Part shown: piece by piece, positions 46,401 to 54,754 of the stretch
Layout: each line of letters starts with the position of its first letter
Numbering within the stretch: position 1 is the first letter of the stretch
Assembly (NCBI GenBank): GCA_002393965.1
Contig: DGSL01000026.1
Coordinates: forward strand, 70,841 to 134,840
Direction of reading: 5' to 3'
From: Bacteroidales bacterium UBA4363
GTDB lineage: Bacteria; Bacteroidota; Bacteroidia; Bacteroidales; Paludibacteraceae
Length of the DNA stretch: 64,000 nucleotides
Notes under the pieces: generated by a model
Database searches by the model: none
Seen by the model: only the letters and a program-made list of their open reading frames with translations
Told to the model about the DNA's origin: nothing
Translations under genes and position numbers: made by a program

Positions 46401-47191
46401 TTTTCAATCCCGAAAACGACAACGTCGAACCGGGACTCTCTTGCCCTGGACCACGTATCATCAATTTTGCCAACATTCTCAAATACCACTATATCCCGCT
46501 TCCGGAATTGCTCGACGAATTGCTCGGAATAGCACAAGAAGCCATCGGAAGTCCCGTTGAAATGGAATGGGCTGTCGACCTCGAACATGCCGAAAACGGG
46601 CTTCCTTCTTTCTATCTGCTGCAAATCAAACCAATGGCTTCTGGAACGGCCATCGATGCCATTGACATTGGCAAGCCTCAGAAAGGGAAAACACTGCTCT
46701 ACACCGAAAATAGCCTCGGAAACGGAATCATCAATTCCATTACTGACATCATCTATGCCGATCCCGAAAAGTTCGATAAAATGAAAACCCTTGACATGGT
46801 TAGGGAAATAGAATATCTGAACAATAAAATGGTACGCAAAAATCGACATTACGTTCTCATCGGACCGGGACGATGGGGAACTCGCGACCGGTTTTTGGGA
46901 ATTCCCGTTACTTGGCCACAGATCTCCAATGCCAGAGTCATCGTTGAAATGAGCCTCCCAGGATTCCCGCTCGACTCCTCGCTCGGAAGCCACTTTTTCC
47001 ACAATGTCACATCTATGAATATCGGATATTGCTCCATCCAGGACTCTTCGCTTGTCGAGACCATCAATTGGAACTTTATCAAAAAACAGAAGCCTTGCGA
47101 GGAAACAGAGTTCTTTAAGCATATCCAACTGAAAACTCCGCTGAAAATAAAAATGAATGGACGGGAAAGGAAAACACATATTCTCTTATAG
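43433..47191 (+). CDS. Multidomain signalling protein: GAF-like, two receiver-like domains, PEP/pyruvate-dikinase ATP-grasp domain
   Basis: A 1252-residue cytoplasmic protein. Residues 1-250 look like a GAF-type sensor (LVAILNQNLDLDDLLLKACN; LQKICNIIPKSLQFPDL). About 289-400 is a receiver-like domain with no phosphoacceptor Asp (VILMAGLD). About 437-600 is a fuller receiver with ILLIEDRPSYY, candidate phosphoacceptor Asp in VVTDAEF, and FIDKNS. From 697 comes the dikinase N-terminal ATP-grasp domain (MAGGSFGGKGRGLAFIN; RPLAVRSSSISEDS; LLQIKPMASG). There is no phosphohistidine or TIM-barrel domain, so it is not PpsA or PpdK. The last 200 residues hold a conserved block (YVLIGPGRWGTRDRF). A three-codon ORF (43425) overlaps the start. 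Confidence 0.82.
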   Translation: MKDTANGALTRLVAILNQNLDLDDLLLKACNEMVIAAGARAGYITFGGKSYESNDYFTTEHIVSFHESIADDLLLELHLFFLSAQQDNSTSDISLMLRILTGEVSKRRLSLLLQDNRERVKELNGINQTASIIGKEVSIRETLQKICNIIPKSLQFPDLACARITYEDTSYQSKGFCESAWFIRENFVTLDDRKGSIEVFYTRKCPDADYGPFLREEIRLLGNIGRLICGYINNHKGREVMNKATRLVDTSKRVNYRETYIKDRQPLQQFFNKQMLDKYIYFDMMRYKVKNILFVATLYDAYILESEDNFFEQFMGGEIYQFSLFSLPRTTAVTSSEEALDMLRTMKFDLVILMAGLDKKHPVELSKKIRRRYKKLPVYLLVNRKDDVRFFENLVPVSDSIDKMFVWNGESQILFSIVKSIEDRANVENDTTIGLVRVILLIEDRPSYYSKYLQYLYEIVFAQIEQSLRDVMHNEIDKISRMRSRPKILHAANYEDAMFIYEKYKDFLLCVVTDAEFERNGTLDKQAGIKFIRHVQKQMLSLPIILQSSDTENEVLAKQLGVTFIDKNSDTIFNDLQRFLISQLGFGDFVFRDAKTGKPIAEAHTLQEFLSILKYVPEKTIKMHSDENQFSLWLMSRGEIRLAKRVNPLLYSDFEGVEDYRNKILNLFNEYAEEKNKGKVLNFDDVHEVTEKNIVSMAGGSFGGKGRGLAFINVLIATSDFSQFSSEINIRMPKTVIIGTDEFDKFMKDNGLFAFIADPHHSYADIRKAFYEAKLSDSIWTKLARFLSQTSRPLAVRSSSISEDSLSQPFAGVFDTYIVPNNNPEEKENLQQLGHAIKLVYASIYSNESKHYFDAINRNVEEEKMAVVLQELVGQEHDGYYYPNISGTAQSYNYYPIAHMKPEEGFANAAVGLGYYVVGGQKSFRFSPRYPNIDIFSTKDLIKTTQTEFCALDLNKQHIDYLLNGEAAPLATLRISDAERHGTIKHCASVFNPENDNVEPGLSCPGPRIINFANILKYHYIPLPELLDELLGIAQEAIGSPVEMEWAVDLEHAENGLPSFYLLQIKPMASGTAIDAIDIGKPQKGKTLLYTENSLGNGIINSITDIIYADPEKFDKMKTLDMVREIEYLNNKMVRKNRHYVLIGPGRWGTRDRFLGIPVTWPQISNARVIVEMSLPGFPLDSSLGSHFFHNVTSMNIGYCSIQDSSLVETINWNFIKKQKPCEETEFFKHIQLKTPLKIKMNGRERKTHILL

Positions 47192-47245
47192 ACAGACTAA
47201 TCCTCCCTATTCATCAGATAAAATACGAAATAATGACAGGACAAT

Positions 47246-47899
47246 ATGATAACGATAGGTGTCTTTGATAAACAGAAAGTAATGCGAGAAGCGATCTGCT
47301 CGCTCTTGGCCACGAACGAGGAATTCCTGCCGAAAGCAGTAACTCCGGAAACGGAAGATCTACTCGCCGAGGTAGGGAATGAGGGGTTCAACATCCTGCT
47401 TTTCAATATCTATACCCCACAGTTTGAGGAAATGAGGTTTATTTCTCAAATTCATTCCACCTGTCCTAGGACACGAGTCCTCGTCCTCTCGCAGAACAAC
47501 GAAGAGGAACTGATTCTGAAAACCATTAAGGCAGGAGCAAAAGGATTCCTCGATGCCAATGCCGGGAAAAACGAACTGTTTGAAGCCATCTACACCCTTC
47601 GCGGAGGATACGATTTCTACAGCGAAAGCATCACGCACATGCTCCTCGGAAAATACCTCAAGAAGATTAAAAACAAAGAAACGGTCGAAGCTCCTGGCGT
47701 CGAAGCTCTTAGCCAGCGACAGATTGAAATCATCCGAATGTGGGGTAACAACATGAGCAACAAGGAAATCGCCGATAAACTTTTCATCTCTGTACGAACC
47801 GTCGAAAGCCACAAGAACCACATCATGCAACGGCTCAATCTCAAGACGAATATTGACATGATTAAATTCGGCATACGCAACAATCTGATCGATATTTGA
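47246..47899 (+). CDS. LuxR/NarL-type regulator with a degenerate receiver domain
   Basis: A 217-residue transcription regulator. The C-terminal GerE-type HTH is intact (ALSQRQIEIIRMWGNN, NKEIADKLFISVRTVESHK). The receiver is degenerate: the acidic pair is reduced to D8 with Lys9; the phosphoacceptor is Asn54 in ILLFNIYTP; the usual Lys after the fifth strand, expected in GYLLK, is Ala104 in GFLDAN. The Ser82 switch position is kept. It probably acts independently of phosphorylation. It lies 54 bp after the multidomain signalling gene and ends at a strong terminator, so the two likely form an operon. Confidence 0.9.
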   Translation: MITIGVFDKQKVMREAICSLLATNEEFLPKAVTPETEDLLAEVGNEGFNILLFNIYTPQFEEMRFISQIHSTCPRTRVLVLSQNNEEELILKTIKAGAKGFLDANAGKNELFEAIYTLRGGYDFYSESITHMLLGKYLKKIKNKETVEAPGVEALSQRQIEIIRMWGNNMSNKEIADKLFISVRTVESHKNHIMQRLNLKTNIDMIKFGIRNNLIDI

Positions 47900-47915
47900 A
47901 TCCCACTCTTCTATA

Positions 47916-47957
47916 ATAAAGGAAAAGGACAGCTGCTGTGCTGTCCTTTTCCTTTAT
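47916..47957. terminator. Strong bidirectional intrinsic terminator
   Basis: An 18-bp perfect stem: left arm 47916-47933 (ATAAAGGAAAAGGACAGC), loop TGCTGT (47934-47939), right arm 47940-47957. A T-run is part of the right arm on the plus strand, and on the minus strand the complementary arm serves. It separates the convergent LuxR-type regulator and ruvB. Confidence 0.9.
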
Positions 47958-47974
47958 TCATCCCCCTCCTTCGG

Positions 47975-48997
47975 CTATTCATCAAAAAGACTTCTTTGGC
48001 TGGCACCACGCCTCCGGTTCAGATGCTCGTACGCCATATCGGTAACCTCACGTCCTCGAGGCGTCCGCTTCAGGAATCCCTCTTTAATCAGAAACGGCTC
48101 ATACACCTCTTCAATCGTCCCGGCATCCTCGCTCAATGCAGTCGCTATGGTTGTCAGTCCGACAGGGCCTCCGTTGAATTTGTCTATCACCGTGAGCAAC
48201 AGTTTGTTGTCTATCTCGTCAAGACCGAACTTATCAATGTTCAACGCCTCCAACGCATATTTTGCTATCGATACGTCTATTCGGCCATTTCCCTTTACTT
48301 GGGCAAAGTCTCGCACCCGACGTATCAACGCATTGGCAATTCGAGGCGTGCCGCGACTGCGGCTCGCTATCTCTGCTGCTGCCTCTCTGACACAATCAAC
48401 ATTCATCAGTCTCGACGACCGAAGGATTATCTTTGTCAAGACGTCTTCATCATAATACTCCAAATGACAGTTGATTCCGAAACGGGCTCGTAGTGGCGCT
48501 GTCAGCAGACCGCTGCGCGTCGTCGCGCCTATCAGCGTGAACGGATTCAGGTCTATCTGAATAGAACGGGCAGAAGGACCTTTGTCGATCATGATGTCTA
48601 TGCGGTAATCTTCCATCGCCGAATATAGATACTCCTCTACCAATGGACTTAATCGGTGTATTTCATCAATGAAAAGGACATCATTTGGCTCCAGAGACGT
48701 GAGGATACCTGCAAGGTCTCCCGGTTTGTCAAGCACCGGACCGGAAGTAATCTTAAAGCCTACTCCCAACTCATTGGCAATAATGTTCGAGAGCGTTGTC
48801 TTTCCCAGACCAGGAGGACCATGTAACAATACATGATCCAATGGTTCCTGCCGCATCTTGGCTGCGTCCACGAAAATACGCAGGTTTTCCACTATTTTGT
48901 TCTGACCGCTGAAGTCGGAAAAGGATAAGGGACGCAAAGCGTTTTCAAAGTCCGTCTCTCGCTGCTGATTCCGTATGTCAAAAGATTCGTCTTCCAT
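47975..48997 (-). CDS. ruvB: Holliday junction branch migration helicase subunit RuvB
   Basis: Hexameric AAA+ motor that drives branch migration at Holliday junctions. The 340-residue protein has [19 protein letters not shown], Walker [17 protein letters not shown], Walker [20 protein letters not shown], sensor-1 [17 protein letters not shown], and the C-terminal winged helix ending [14 protein letters not shown]. The start [12 protein letters not shown] at 48997 matches family N-termini; the frame also contains an ATG at 49027 ten codons upstream. ruvA is not in the window. The gene converges on the LuxR-type regulator. Confidence 0.96.
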   Translation of the reverse strand: MEDESFDIRNQQRETDFENALRPLSFSDFSGQNKIVENLRIFVDAAKMRQEPLDHVLLHGPPGLGKTTLSNIIANELGVGFKITSGPVLDKPGDLAGILTSLEPNDVLFIDEIHRLSPLVEEYLYSAMEDYRIDIMIDKGPSARSIQIDLNPFTLIGATTRSGLLTAPLRARFGINCHLEYYDEDVLTKIILRSSRLMNVDCVREAAAEIASRSRGTPRIANALIRRVRDFAQVKGNGRIDVSIAKYALEALNIDKFGLDEIDNKLLLTVIDKFNGGPVGLTTIATALSEDAGTIEEVYEPFLIKEGFLKRTPRGREVTDMAYEHLNRRRGASQRSLFDE

Positions 48998-49057
48998 CTT
49001 CTTTTTTGTTTGTGGCCGTTTTCCCATCTCCTCAGGACAGAACTGCCTTTTTGAGAA

Positions 49058-49963
49058 TCACTTACTGGTAAAGTCTCGGAAAACATCCTCCATGTCTCGC
49101 TCCTGCAACGACAAAGTCAGCAGGGTGTTCCCTTTTTTAAACACATGACTGGACAGGTCTCCGCGGATGTCTCCTTCGCTCTCCATCGTGAAGACACATG
49201 GCCTCTCCTTCCGAATCTTCCTGATGCCGGAAAGACCATCAAAGAAACTTTCTTCTACGTCATCTCCCAGTTCCACCGTCAGAAAGACTCGGTTCGACTC
49301 CCTTGACGACACCATCTGACGCTCACTCTGATCTGCCACGATCCGACCTTCATTGATGATGATGACTCGGTCACAGATGGCTTTCACCTCCTGCATGATA
49401 TGGGTGGAAAGCATGACCGTTTTCTCTTTCCCGATATCAGATATCAATTGTCGCACTTCTGCCAGCTGATTCGGATCTAGACCTGTCGTCGGCTCATCCA
49501 GAATCAGAACCTGAGGGTCGTGAATCAGAGCCTGTGCCAGACCCACTCGCTGACGGTATCCCTTACTCAGCTCTCCGATTCGCTTCGTGCTTTCCGGAGT
49601 CAGGCCAACCCTGTCCACTATCTCATTCACCCGACGATTCAAGTGGTCCAGGCCATATAGCCGACCTACATACGACAGGTATTCCTTGACATACATCTCC
49701 AGATACAAAGGATTATGTTCTGGTAAGTAGCCTATCTGACGCTTTACCTCTATCGGATTCTCCGACACCTCCATTCCGCACACTTTCACTTCCCCCTTGT
49801 CATACGGAAGATAACCCGTAATACACTTCATGGTCGTTGACTTTCCTGCTCCATTCGGACCAATGAAACCGACTATCTCTCCCGTCGCAATCGAGAACGA
49901 AACGTCTTTCAGCACATGCTGACGGCCATAACTCTTGTTTAGTAGGCTGATGCTAATGGACAT
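49058..49963 (-). CDS. ABC transporter ATP-binding protein, GldA-like
   Basis: A 301-residue ABC ATPase of the GldA type (gliding-motility-associated family, common in Bacteroidetes). Walker A is FIGPNGAGKSTTMKCI, signature LSKGYRQRVGLAQAL, Walker B VLILDEPTTGLDPNQL, and the H-loop MLSTHIMQE; the C-terminal extension is characteristic of the family. Its partner permease (GldFG-type) is not adjacent, so substrate and motility role are not deducible; non-gliding species also keep this gene. It lies 60 bp upstream of ruvB on the same strand. A -7 element (plus CAAATTTA, 49998-50005) lies 35 bp before the start. Confidence 0.9.
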   Translation of the reverse strand: MSISISLLNKSYGRQHVLKDVSFSIATGEIVGFIGPNGAGKSTTMKCITGYLPYDKGEVKVCGMEVSENPIEVKRQIGYLPEHNPLYLEMYVKEYLSYVGRLYGLDHLNRRVNEIVDRVGLTPESTKRIGELSKGYRQRVGLAQALIHDPQVLILDEPTTGLDPNQLAEVRQLISDIGKEKTVMLSTHIMQEVKAICDRVIIINEGRIVADQSERQMVSSRESNRVFLTVELGDDVEESFFDGLSGIRKIRKERPCVFTMESEGDIRGDLSSHVFKKGNTLLTLSLQERDMEDVFRDFTSK

Positions 49964-49997
49964 AGTTCCTTTGTAGATAATTCTTTTTATAGAGGAA

Positions 49998-50005
49998 CAA
50001 ATTTA
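49998..50005 (-). promoter_or_regulatory. Candidate -7 element for the gldA-like gene
   Basis: TAAATTTG on the minus strand (plus CAAATTTA) is an exact TAnnTTTG, 35 bp upstream of the start at 49963. No TTTG lies at 19-21 bp upstream; the terminator hairpin at 50012-50041 occupies that region. Confidence 0.4.
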
Positions 50006-50011
50006 ATAAAA

Positions 50012-50041
50012 ATGTGCGACCCTTTTTTAAGTGTCGCACAT
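50012..50041 (-). terminator. Intrinsic terminator after the M23 peptidase gene
   Basis: ATGTGCGAC (50012-50020) and GTCGCACAT (50033-50041) pair over 9 bp with a 12-nt loop. On the minus strand the stem is followed by TTTTTATT, as expected for transcription arriving from the M23 gene (50075-51013). Confidence 0.85.
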
Positions 50042-50074
50042 CCTATCTCTTTTTTCTTCTCTGTTATCACTTCC

Positions 50075-51013
50075 TTAACTGCAACGCAATCGCTGGCCCG
50101 GACGAAGAACCGAACGTCGTGACAGTCGATTCAGGCGGCAAAGTTCCTTCACGCTGACTCCATATCGGGAGGCAATTCCCGACAGAGTTTCTCCTTTGCG
50201 CACCTTATGATAGCGTGCTCCCCTCGACGAGGAATGACGATGATTCGATGAGGAACGATACGAACGACCCCCGTATGCCCAATCGAACGAATTGCGCTTT
50301 ACAAGAAAATAATTGTCCGCAATGGCCTTATTCTCCTGGAAATCAAACAATTTTTCTGGATTGATTGGATTGCCTAAGAAACGAGCCTCGAAATGTAGGT
50401 GAGGACCCGTGCTGCGACCCGTGCTGCCTCCAAGACCAATGGTCTGGCCTGCCACCACTGACTGACCCTGAAACACCTTGATCTCCGACAAGTGGCCATA
50501 AACCGTCTCCAGCCCGTTCGGGTGACGAATCACCACGTAATATCCATATCCGCCACGATCATACCGGGTGATACGGACCTTTCCGTCAAAGGCAGCTCCC
50601 ACAGGATCTCCCGTGTGCAACGCTATGTCAATTCCGTAATGGTTGCGACTTCCGCGCGGACCGAAATGAGAAGTGGTTGAGCCAATCACCGGCGCCACAT
50701 ATCCCTTACAACTGATGACTACCGAGTCCGGAACTTCACTTACTTCTACGCGGTTGGCATTCACTCCTGACGTGCCCCACGCTCCTTCATATAAGTCATC
50801 GGCAGGATTGTCTCCCGACATATAACTGCTTCGCGATTCCTGTGCGTCTAATTCTATGTAACGGGAAATAACGGAGTCTAAAAGATGATTCTGACGTTGA
50901 TAATAAGTATTGTTTGCTGTTGCTCTTGTGCGCTGTCTGTTATTTTGGGCGGTAACAGTCGTCGCCGTGGTCAAGGCAACAAGCGAAAGAGCAAATAGAA
51001 TGGGTTTTATCAT
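50075..51013 (-). CDS. M23 family metallopeptidase with C-terminal LysM domain
   Basis: Secreted murein endopeptidase or septation regulator. The 312-residue protein has a signal peptide (MIKPILFALSLVALTTATTVTA), an M23 domain with zinc site HYGIDIALHTGDPVG and HLHFEARFLG, and GYGYYVVIRHPNGLETVYGH. A serine/arginine-rich linker follows (YRSSSNHRHSSSRGARY), then a single LysM (KVRKGETLSGIASRYGVSV, ending RPGQRL) for peptidoglycan binding. The catalytic His and Asp ligands are intact, so it is probably an active endopeptidase rather than an EnvC-type regulator. Confidence 0.95.
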   Translation of the reverse strand: MIKPILFALSLVALTTATTVTAQNNRQRTRATANNTYYQRQNHLLDSVISRYIELDAQESRSSYMSGDNPADDLYEGAWGTSGVNANRVEVSEVPDSVVISCKGYVAPVIGSTTSHFGPRGSRNHYGIDIALHTGDPVGAAFDGKVRITRYDRGGYGYYVVIRHPNGLETVYGHLSEIKVFQGQSVVAGQTIGLGGSTGRSTGPHLHFEARFLGNPINPEKLFDFQENKAIADNYFLVKRNSFDWAYGGRSYRSSSNHRHSSSRGARYHKVRKGETLSGIASRYGVSVKELCRLNRLSRRSVLRPGQRLRCS

Positions 51014-51139
51014 AAGTATTAAATCTGTTTTTGGGGTCGTTGTCTCATTGGCCTTTTTTTGACCAAAAAAGATTTTTTCTCTTTAAGACGCCCAAATATA
51101 GACTTTTATTTCACCTAAAACAAACAAAAACCCGTTTTT

Positions 51140-53236
51140 TTAACTTATTTTACTCCAATCAATCGTTTCTTTTGTTTTTTTTCGCAGTTGCAAGGTCAAA
51201 ATGGCATTCGCCGGCGCAGATAGTGACGGATCTGACTCAAGAACTCGCATGGCAGTGTCACGAGCAAGGGTCAGTAACTCGGAATCCTGAACCAAATTGG
51301 CAATTTTCAATTCAAATGGCATTCCGCTCTGCATGGTGCCCTCTAAGTCCCCTGGGCCTCGAAGACGGAGGTCTGCTTCTGCTATCTCGAACCCGTCATT
51401 CGTGCTCACCATGGTTTCTATACGTTTCCGCGTGTCACTCGCCAACTTGTAAGGCGTCAGCAATATACAATACGACTGTTCAGAACCTCGTCCCACCCTG
51501 CCTCGCAATTGATGCAACTGCGCCAGCCCGAATCGCTGGGCACTCTCGATTACCATCACCGAGGCATTGGGCACATTCACACCCACTTCTATCACAGTCG
51601 TGGCTACCATGATCTTGGTTTCTCCACGGACAAATCGTTGCATCTCCTCGTCTTTTTCCGTCGATTTCATCTGCCCGTGAACCATACTGACGCGAAATTG
51701 GGGCAAATGTTCCCGAATATACTCATAACCCTGCTCTACCGCCTGCATGTCACTTTTTTCCGATTCCTTGATCAAAGGATAGACAACGTAGGCCTGACGA
51801 CCCACATCAATCTCTTTTTTCAGGAAACGAAGCACCTCATCTCGTTTGGTTTCGTAATAATGAATGGTCCGGATAGGCTTACGACCGGGGGGCAATTCGT
51901 CAATGACTGAGACATCCAGATCTCCATATACGGTCATGGCCAAAGTTCGTGGGATCGGAGTGGCCGTCATTACCAATACGTGAGGAGGAGTCTGGTTTTT
52001 CGACCATAGCCGCGCTCGCTGCGCAACGCCGAACCGGTGCTGCTCATCAATGACCACCATCCCCAGATTCGAAAACTGAACAGTATCTTCCAACAAGGCA
52101 TGTGTACCGATAAGAATCTGAAGACGACCGTCTTCCAGCGAACCGTGAATCTCTTTTCGGTCCGATTGCTTGGTCGATCCCGTCAACAGGCTCACCGTCA
52201 CGCCACGACCTCTCAACATCTCACAGATAGTCTGATAATGCTGGCTTGCCAATATCTCTGTCGGAGCCATCAGACATGCCTGATAGCCATTATCCAAGGC
52301 CATCAGCATCGTCAGCAGGGCCACCAGCGTCTTACCGGAGCCGACGTCTCCTTGTAGCAGACGATTCATCTGCCTTCCGGAACCAACATCGCTCCGGATT
52401 TCGCGCAATACCTTTTTCTGCGCGCCCGTGAGCTCGAACGTCAGGTTTTTCGAATAAAAGGAATTGAAGTACGTTCCTATCTTCGCAAACACAAATCCTC
52501 GTGATTTCTTGGATCCATATACAGACTGCTTGAGGATCGACAACTGTATGTAAAATAACTCTTCGTATTTCAGCCGCATACGTGCCGACTTCAGAGACAC
52601 AGGATCCTTCGGGAAGTGAACGTTACGGAGAGCCTCATCAAGACCCATCAGATGATACGTATCAAGGATATATCGGGGCAGGGTTTCGCGTACGGGCTGC
52701 GACAGTTCCTCCAGTGCCACATACACCAATTTGCGCATAGTGGTTGACGTTAGACCAGCATTCTTCATTTTCTCCGTCGTATTGTAGAGTGCCATCCAGC
52801 CCGTCAGTTTCTTCTCCGTCTCCGGCGTCGCCTCTTCTAATTCAGGATGTGCTATGTTATATTTGCCGTTGAAAACGGATGGTTTCCCGAATAGGATATA
52901 GGTAGTATCTGGCTTTAGACGGCTCGCCGCATACCGGATTCCACGAAACCATACCAGAGAAATACCGCCCGTTTCATCATAGAAAATCGCCTCCATTCGC
53001 TCATGACGACCCTCTCCTACCTTGCGCAGATTGCGCAGGCGACCCTTCATCTGGATATAGGAGACGTCAGAATTGATTTCAGATACCTTGTAGAAACGCG
53101 ATCGATCAAGGTATTTGTACGGATAATAGCATAACAGATCTTCTATAGTTCGGATTCCAACCTCGGATCCCAATAGCTGAGCGCGTCTGGGACCGACACC
53201 TGGTAGAAACTGTATGTCCGATAGTAGTTCTGCCAT
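51140..53236 (-). CDS. recG: ATP-dependent DNA helicase RecG
   Basis: Branch-migrating helicase for stalled replication forks. The 698-residue protein has the N-terminal wedge/OB region (VGPRRAQLLGSEVGIRTIEDLLCYYPYKY), Walker A LLQGDVGSGKTLVALL, motif II VVIDEQHRFGV, ATPIPRTLAMTVYGDL, and motif VI QLRGRVGRGSEQSYC followed by the TRG region. Length and motif order are standard. It starts 4 bp after a ModF-like gene ends, so it is likely translated from the ispD-SNF-modF-recG transcript. Confidence 0.97.
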   Translation of the reverse strand: MAELLSDIQFLPGVGPRRAQLLGSEVGIRTIEDLLCYYPYKYLDRSRFYKVSEINSDVSYIQMKGRLRNLRKVGEGRHERMEAIFYDETGGISLVWFRGIRYAASRLKPDTTYILFGKPSVFNGKYNIAHPELEEATPETEKKLTGWMALYNTTEKMKNAGLTSTTMRKLVYVALEELSQPVRETLPRYILDTYHLMGLDEALRNVHFPKDPVSLKSARMRLKYEELFYIQLSILKQSVYGSKKSRGFVFAKIGTYFNSFYSKNLTFELTGAQKKVLREIRSDVGSGRQMNRLLQGDVGSGKTLVALLTMLMALDNGYQACLMAPTEILASQHYQTICEMLRGRGVTVSLLTGSTKQSDRKEIHGSLEDGRLQILIGTHALLEDTVQFSNLGMVVIDEQHRFGVAQRARLWSKNQTPPHVLVMTATPIPRTLAMTVYGDLDVSVIDELPPGRKPIRTIHYYETKRDEVLRFLKKEIDVGRQAYVVYPLIKESEKSDMQAVEQGYEYIREHLPQFRVSMVHGQMKSTEKDEEMQRFVRGETKIMVATTVIEVGVNVPNASVMVIESAQRFGLAQLHQLRGRVGRGSEQSYCILLTPYKLASDTRKRIETMVSTNDGFEIAEADLRLRGPGDLEGTMQSGMPFELKIANLVQDSELLTLARDTAMRVLESDPSLSAPANAILTLQLRKKTKETIDWSKIS

Positions 53237-53240
53237 GCCA

Positions 53241-54737
53241 CTATACCTTACCTATTGATCGGATGGTTCCCGCCTCTAGCTCTATACGGTGTGTGATGCA
53301 AGTCGGGATTTCATCAGGAGAATGAGATACATAGATGAGCGTGGCATCCGTTGCCGTACAGATGGAATCCAACAAACCGATGAAACGCTGGGACTGCTCA
53401 TAGTCGATACCCTGACAGGGCTCGTCCAATATAAGTAGTGGTGGATTCTTTATGAGAGCTCGGATTAGGAGAAGCATGCGCTGCTCACCAAGGGAAATCT
53501 CCGAAAAATTCTTTTTCAGAAGACCTTCCAGACCCAACGCCTTCATCCACTCTTTCGTAACCGACTCCTGCCACTGGGTCGGACGAGAGGAAAATCCCAC
53601 TTCATCATTGAATCCGGAAACAACCACATTAAGGCACGGCAGGTCTCGCACGGAAGTATGCGAGGAGGAAGAAATCTTGTGTTGGCTTAGGAAATAGAGA
53701 TGAAGTTCCGGACTGACAAAGCCGATCTTCTTCTTGATGTCCCAAATACTCTCTCCGCTTCCGCGAGGCTGACCGAAAAGCGAGATGTCATTGGCGTACG
53801 CCTGCGGATTGTCTGCCGTTATCAGACTCAATAGCGTGGATTTACCCGAACCATTATGACCAGCAAGATGCCACCGCTCATGGTCTCTGACCTCCCAATT
53901 GATATGACTCAAGAGAGGTTCGCCCTGCATGGTGATGTGAACATCTCGCATTCGGACCACGTAGCCGTACTCCGGACGGTCGTTCGTCTTGGGCAAATGG
54001 ATTTCTCCTGAGGCGACAGGCTGTTTGCGTCTTACCTTCTCCATTTCATCACAATAAGTCGATGCATCCTCTATTCGTTTGATTTTGCCTCTCTCCAGTT
54101 CAATTACTCGGTCTGCAAACACGGGAATTTCTTTGACACCACAGACAAGGAATACCGTTTTTCCCGTTTCCTTTAGTTTCTGCATGCTCTTTCGCAACAG
54201 TTCCCGCGTTAGCGTATCAAGACCCAAAAAGGGCTGGTCCATTACATAGAGGTCTGCTTCATGCAAGAGAGCCAACGCAATCTGCGTCCGTTTCCGCTCT
54301 CCGTTACTTAACTGCAACAGGTTTCGCGTCAATAACGGATGAATGTTCAGTTGCGAGTATATCTCTTCCTTTCGGCTTTTTCCTTCAAGTTTTTCCAGTT
54401 TCTTCTCCAACCACTTCCCCACTTGAGGAAGTTCTTCCATTTCCTCCGAATATTCGTATCGCTGACCATAATAGGTCTGAGTCATTCCTGTTTGGGAAAA
54501 AAAGTTGTCCTGCTGTGGGACATAGAAGGGTTGAATCCCTTCTCCTTTCTCCACTGTTCCTCCATAGGCCGCCAGCTCGCCCGCCACCAGCTGTGCCAAC
54601 GTTGTCTTTCCGCTGCCCGCTGCTCCGACAAGAGCAACAACTTCTCCCTTTTCAACACGGAAACTCACTCCGCGGAGAATCATATTCATGTCTTTTTTTA
54701 CAAAGGCGTTTCGTGCCGAAAATACTACTTCATTCAT
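53241..54737 (-). CDS. ModF-like tandem ABC ATPase
   Basis: A 498-residue soluble protein with two ABC domains. Domain 1 has VGAAGSGKTTLAQLVA and LSNGERKRTQIALAL; domain 2 has LAGHNGSGKSTLLSLITADNPQ, LGEQRMLLLIRAL and ILDEPCQGID. The sequence following the second Walker A (NDISLFGQPRGSGESIWDIKKKIG) matches E. coli ModF closely. Without an adjacent permease it is likely a regulatory or cytoplasmic ATPase rather than a transporter subunit. The first domain's Walker A deviates (AAGSGKTT). Molybdate transport involvement is family-based inference only. Confidence 0.85.
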   Translation of the reverse strand: MNEVVFSARNAFVKKDMNMILRGVSFRVEKGEVVALVGAAGSGKTTLAQLVAGELAAYGGTVEKGEGIQPFYVPQQDNFFSQTGMTQTYYGQRYEYSEEMEELPQVGKWLEKKLEKLEGKSRKEEIYSQLNIHPLLTRNLLQLSNGERKRTQIALALLHEADLYVMDQPFLGLDTLTRELLRKSMQKLKETGKTVFLVCGVKEIPVFADRVIELERGKIKRIEDASTYCDEMEKVRRKQPVASGEIHLPKTNDRPEYGYVVRMRDVHITMQGEPLLSHINWEVRDHERWHLAGHNGSGKSTLLSLITADNPQAYANDISLFGQPRGSGESIWDIKKKIGFVSPELHLYFLSQHKISSSSHTSVRDLPCLNVVVSGFNDEVGFSSRPTQWQESVTKEWMKALGLEGLLKKNFSEISLGEQRMLLLIRALIKNPPLLILDEPCQGIDYEQSQRFIGLLDSICTATDATLIYVSHSPDEIPTCITHRIELEAGTIRSIGKV

Positions 54738-54754
54738 GCCAATGGATTCCTTTC

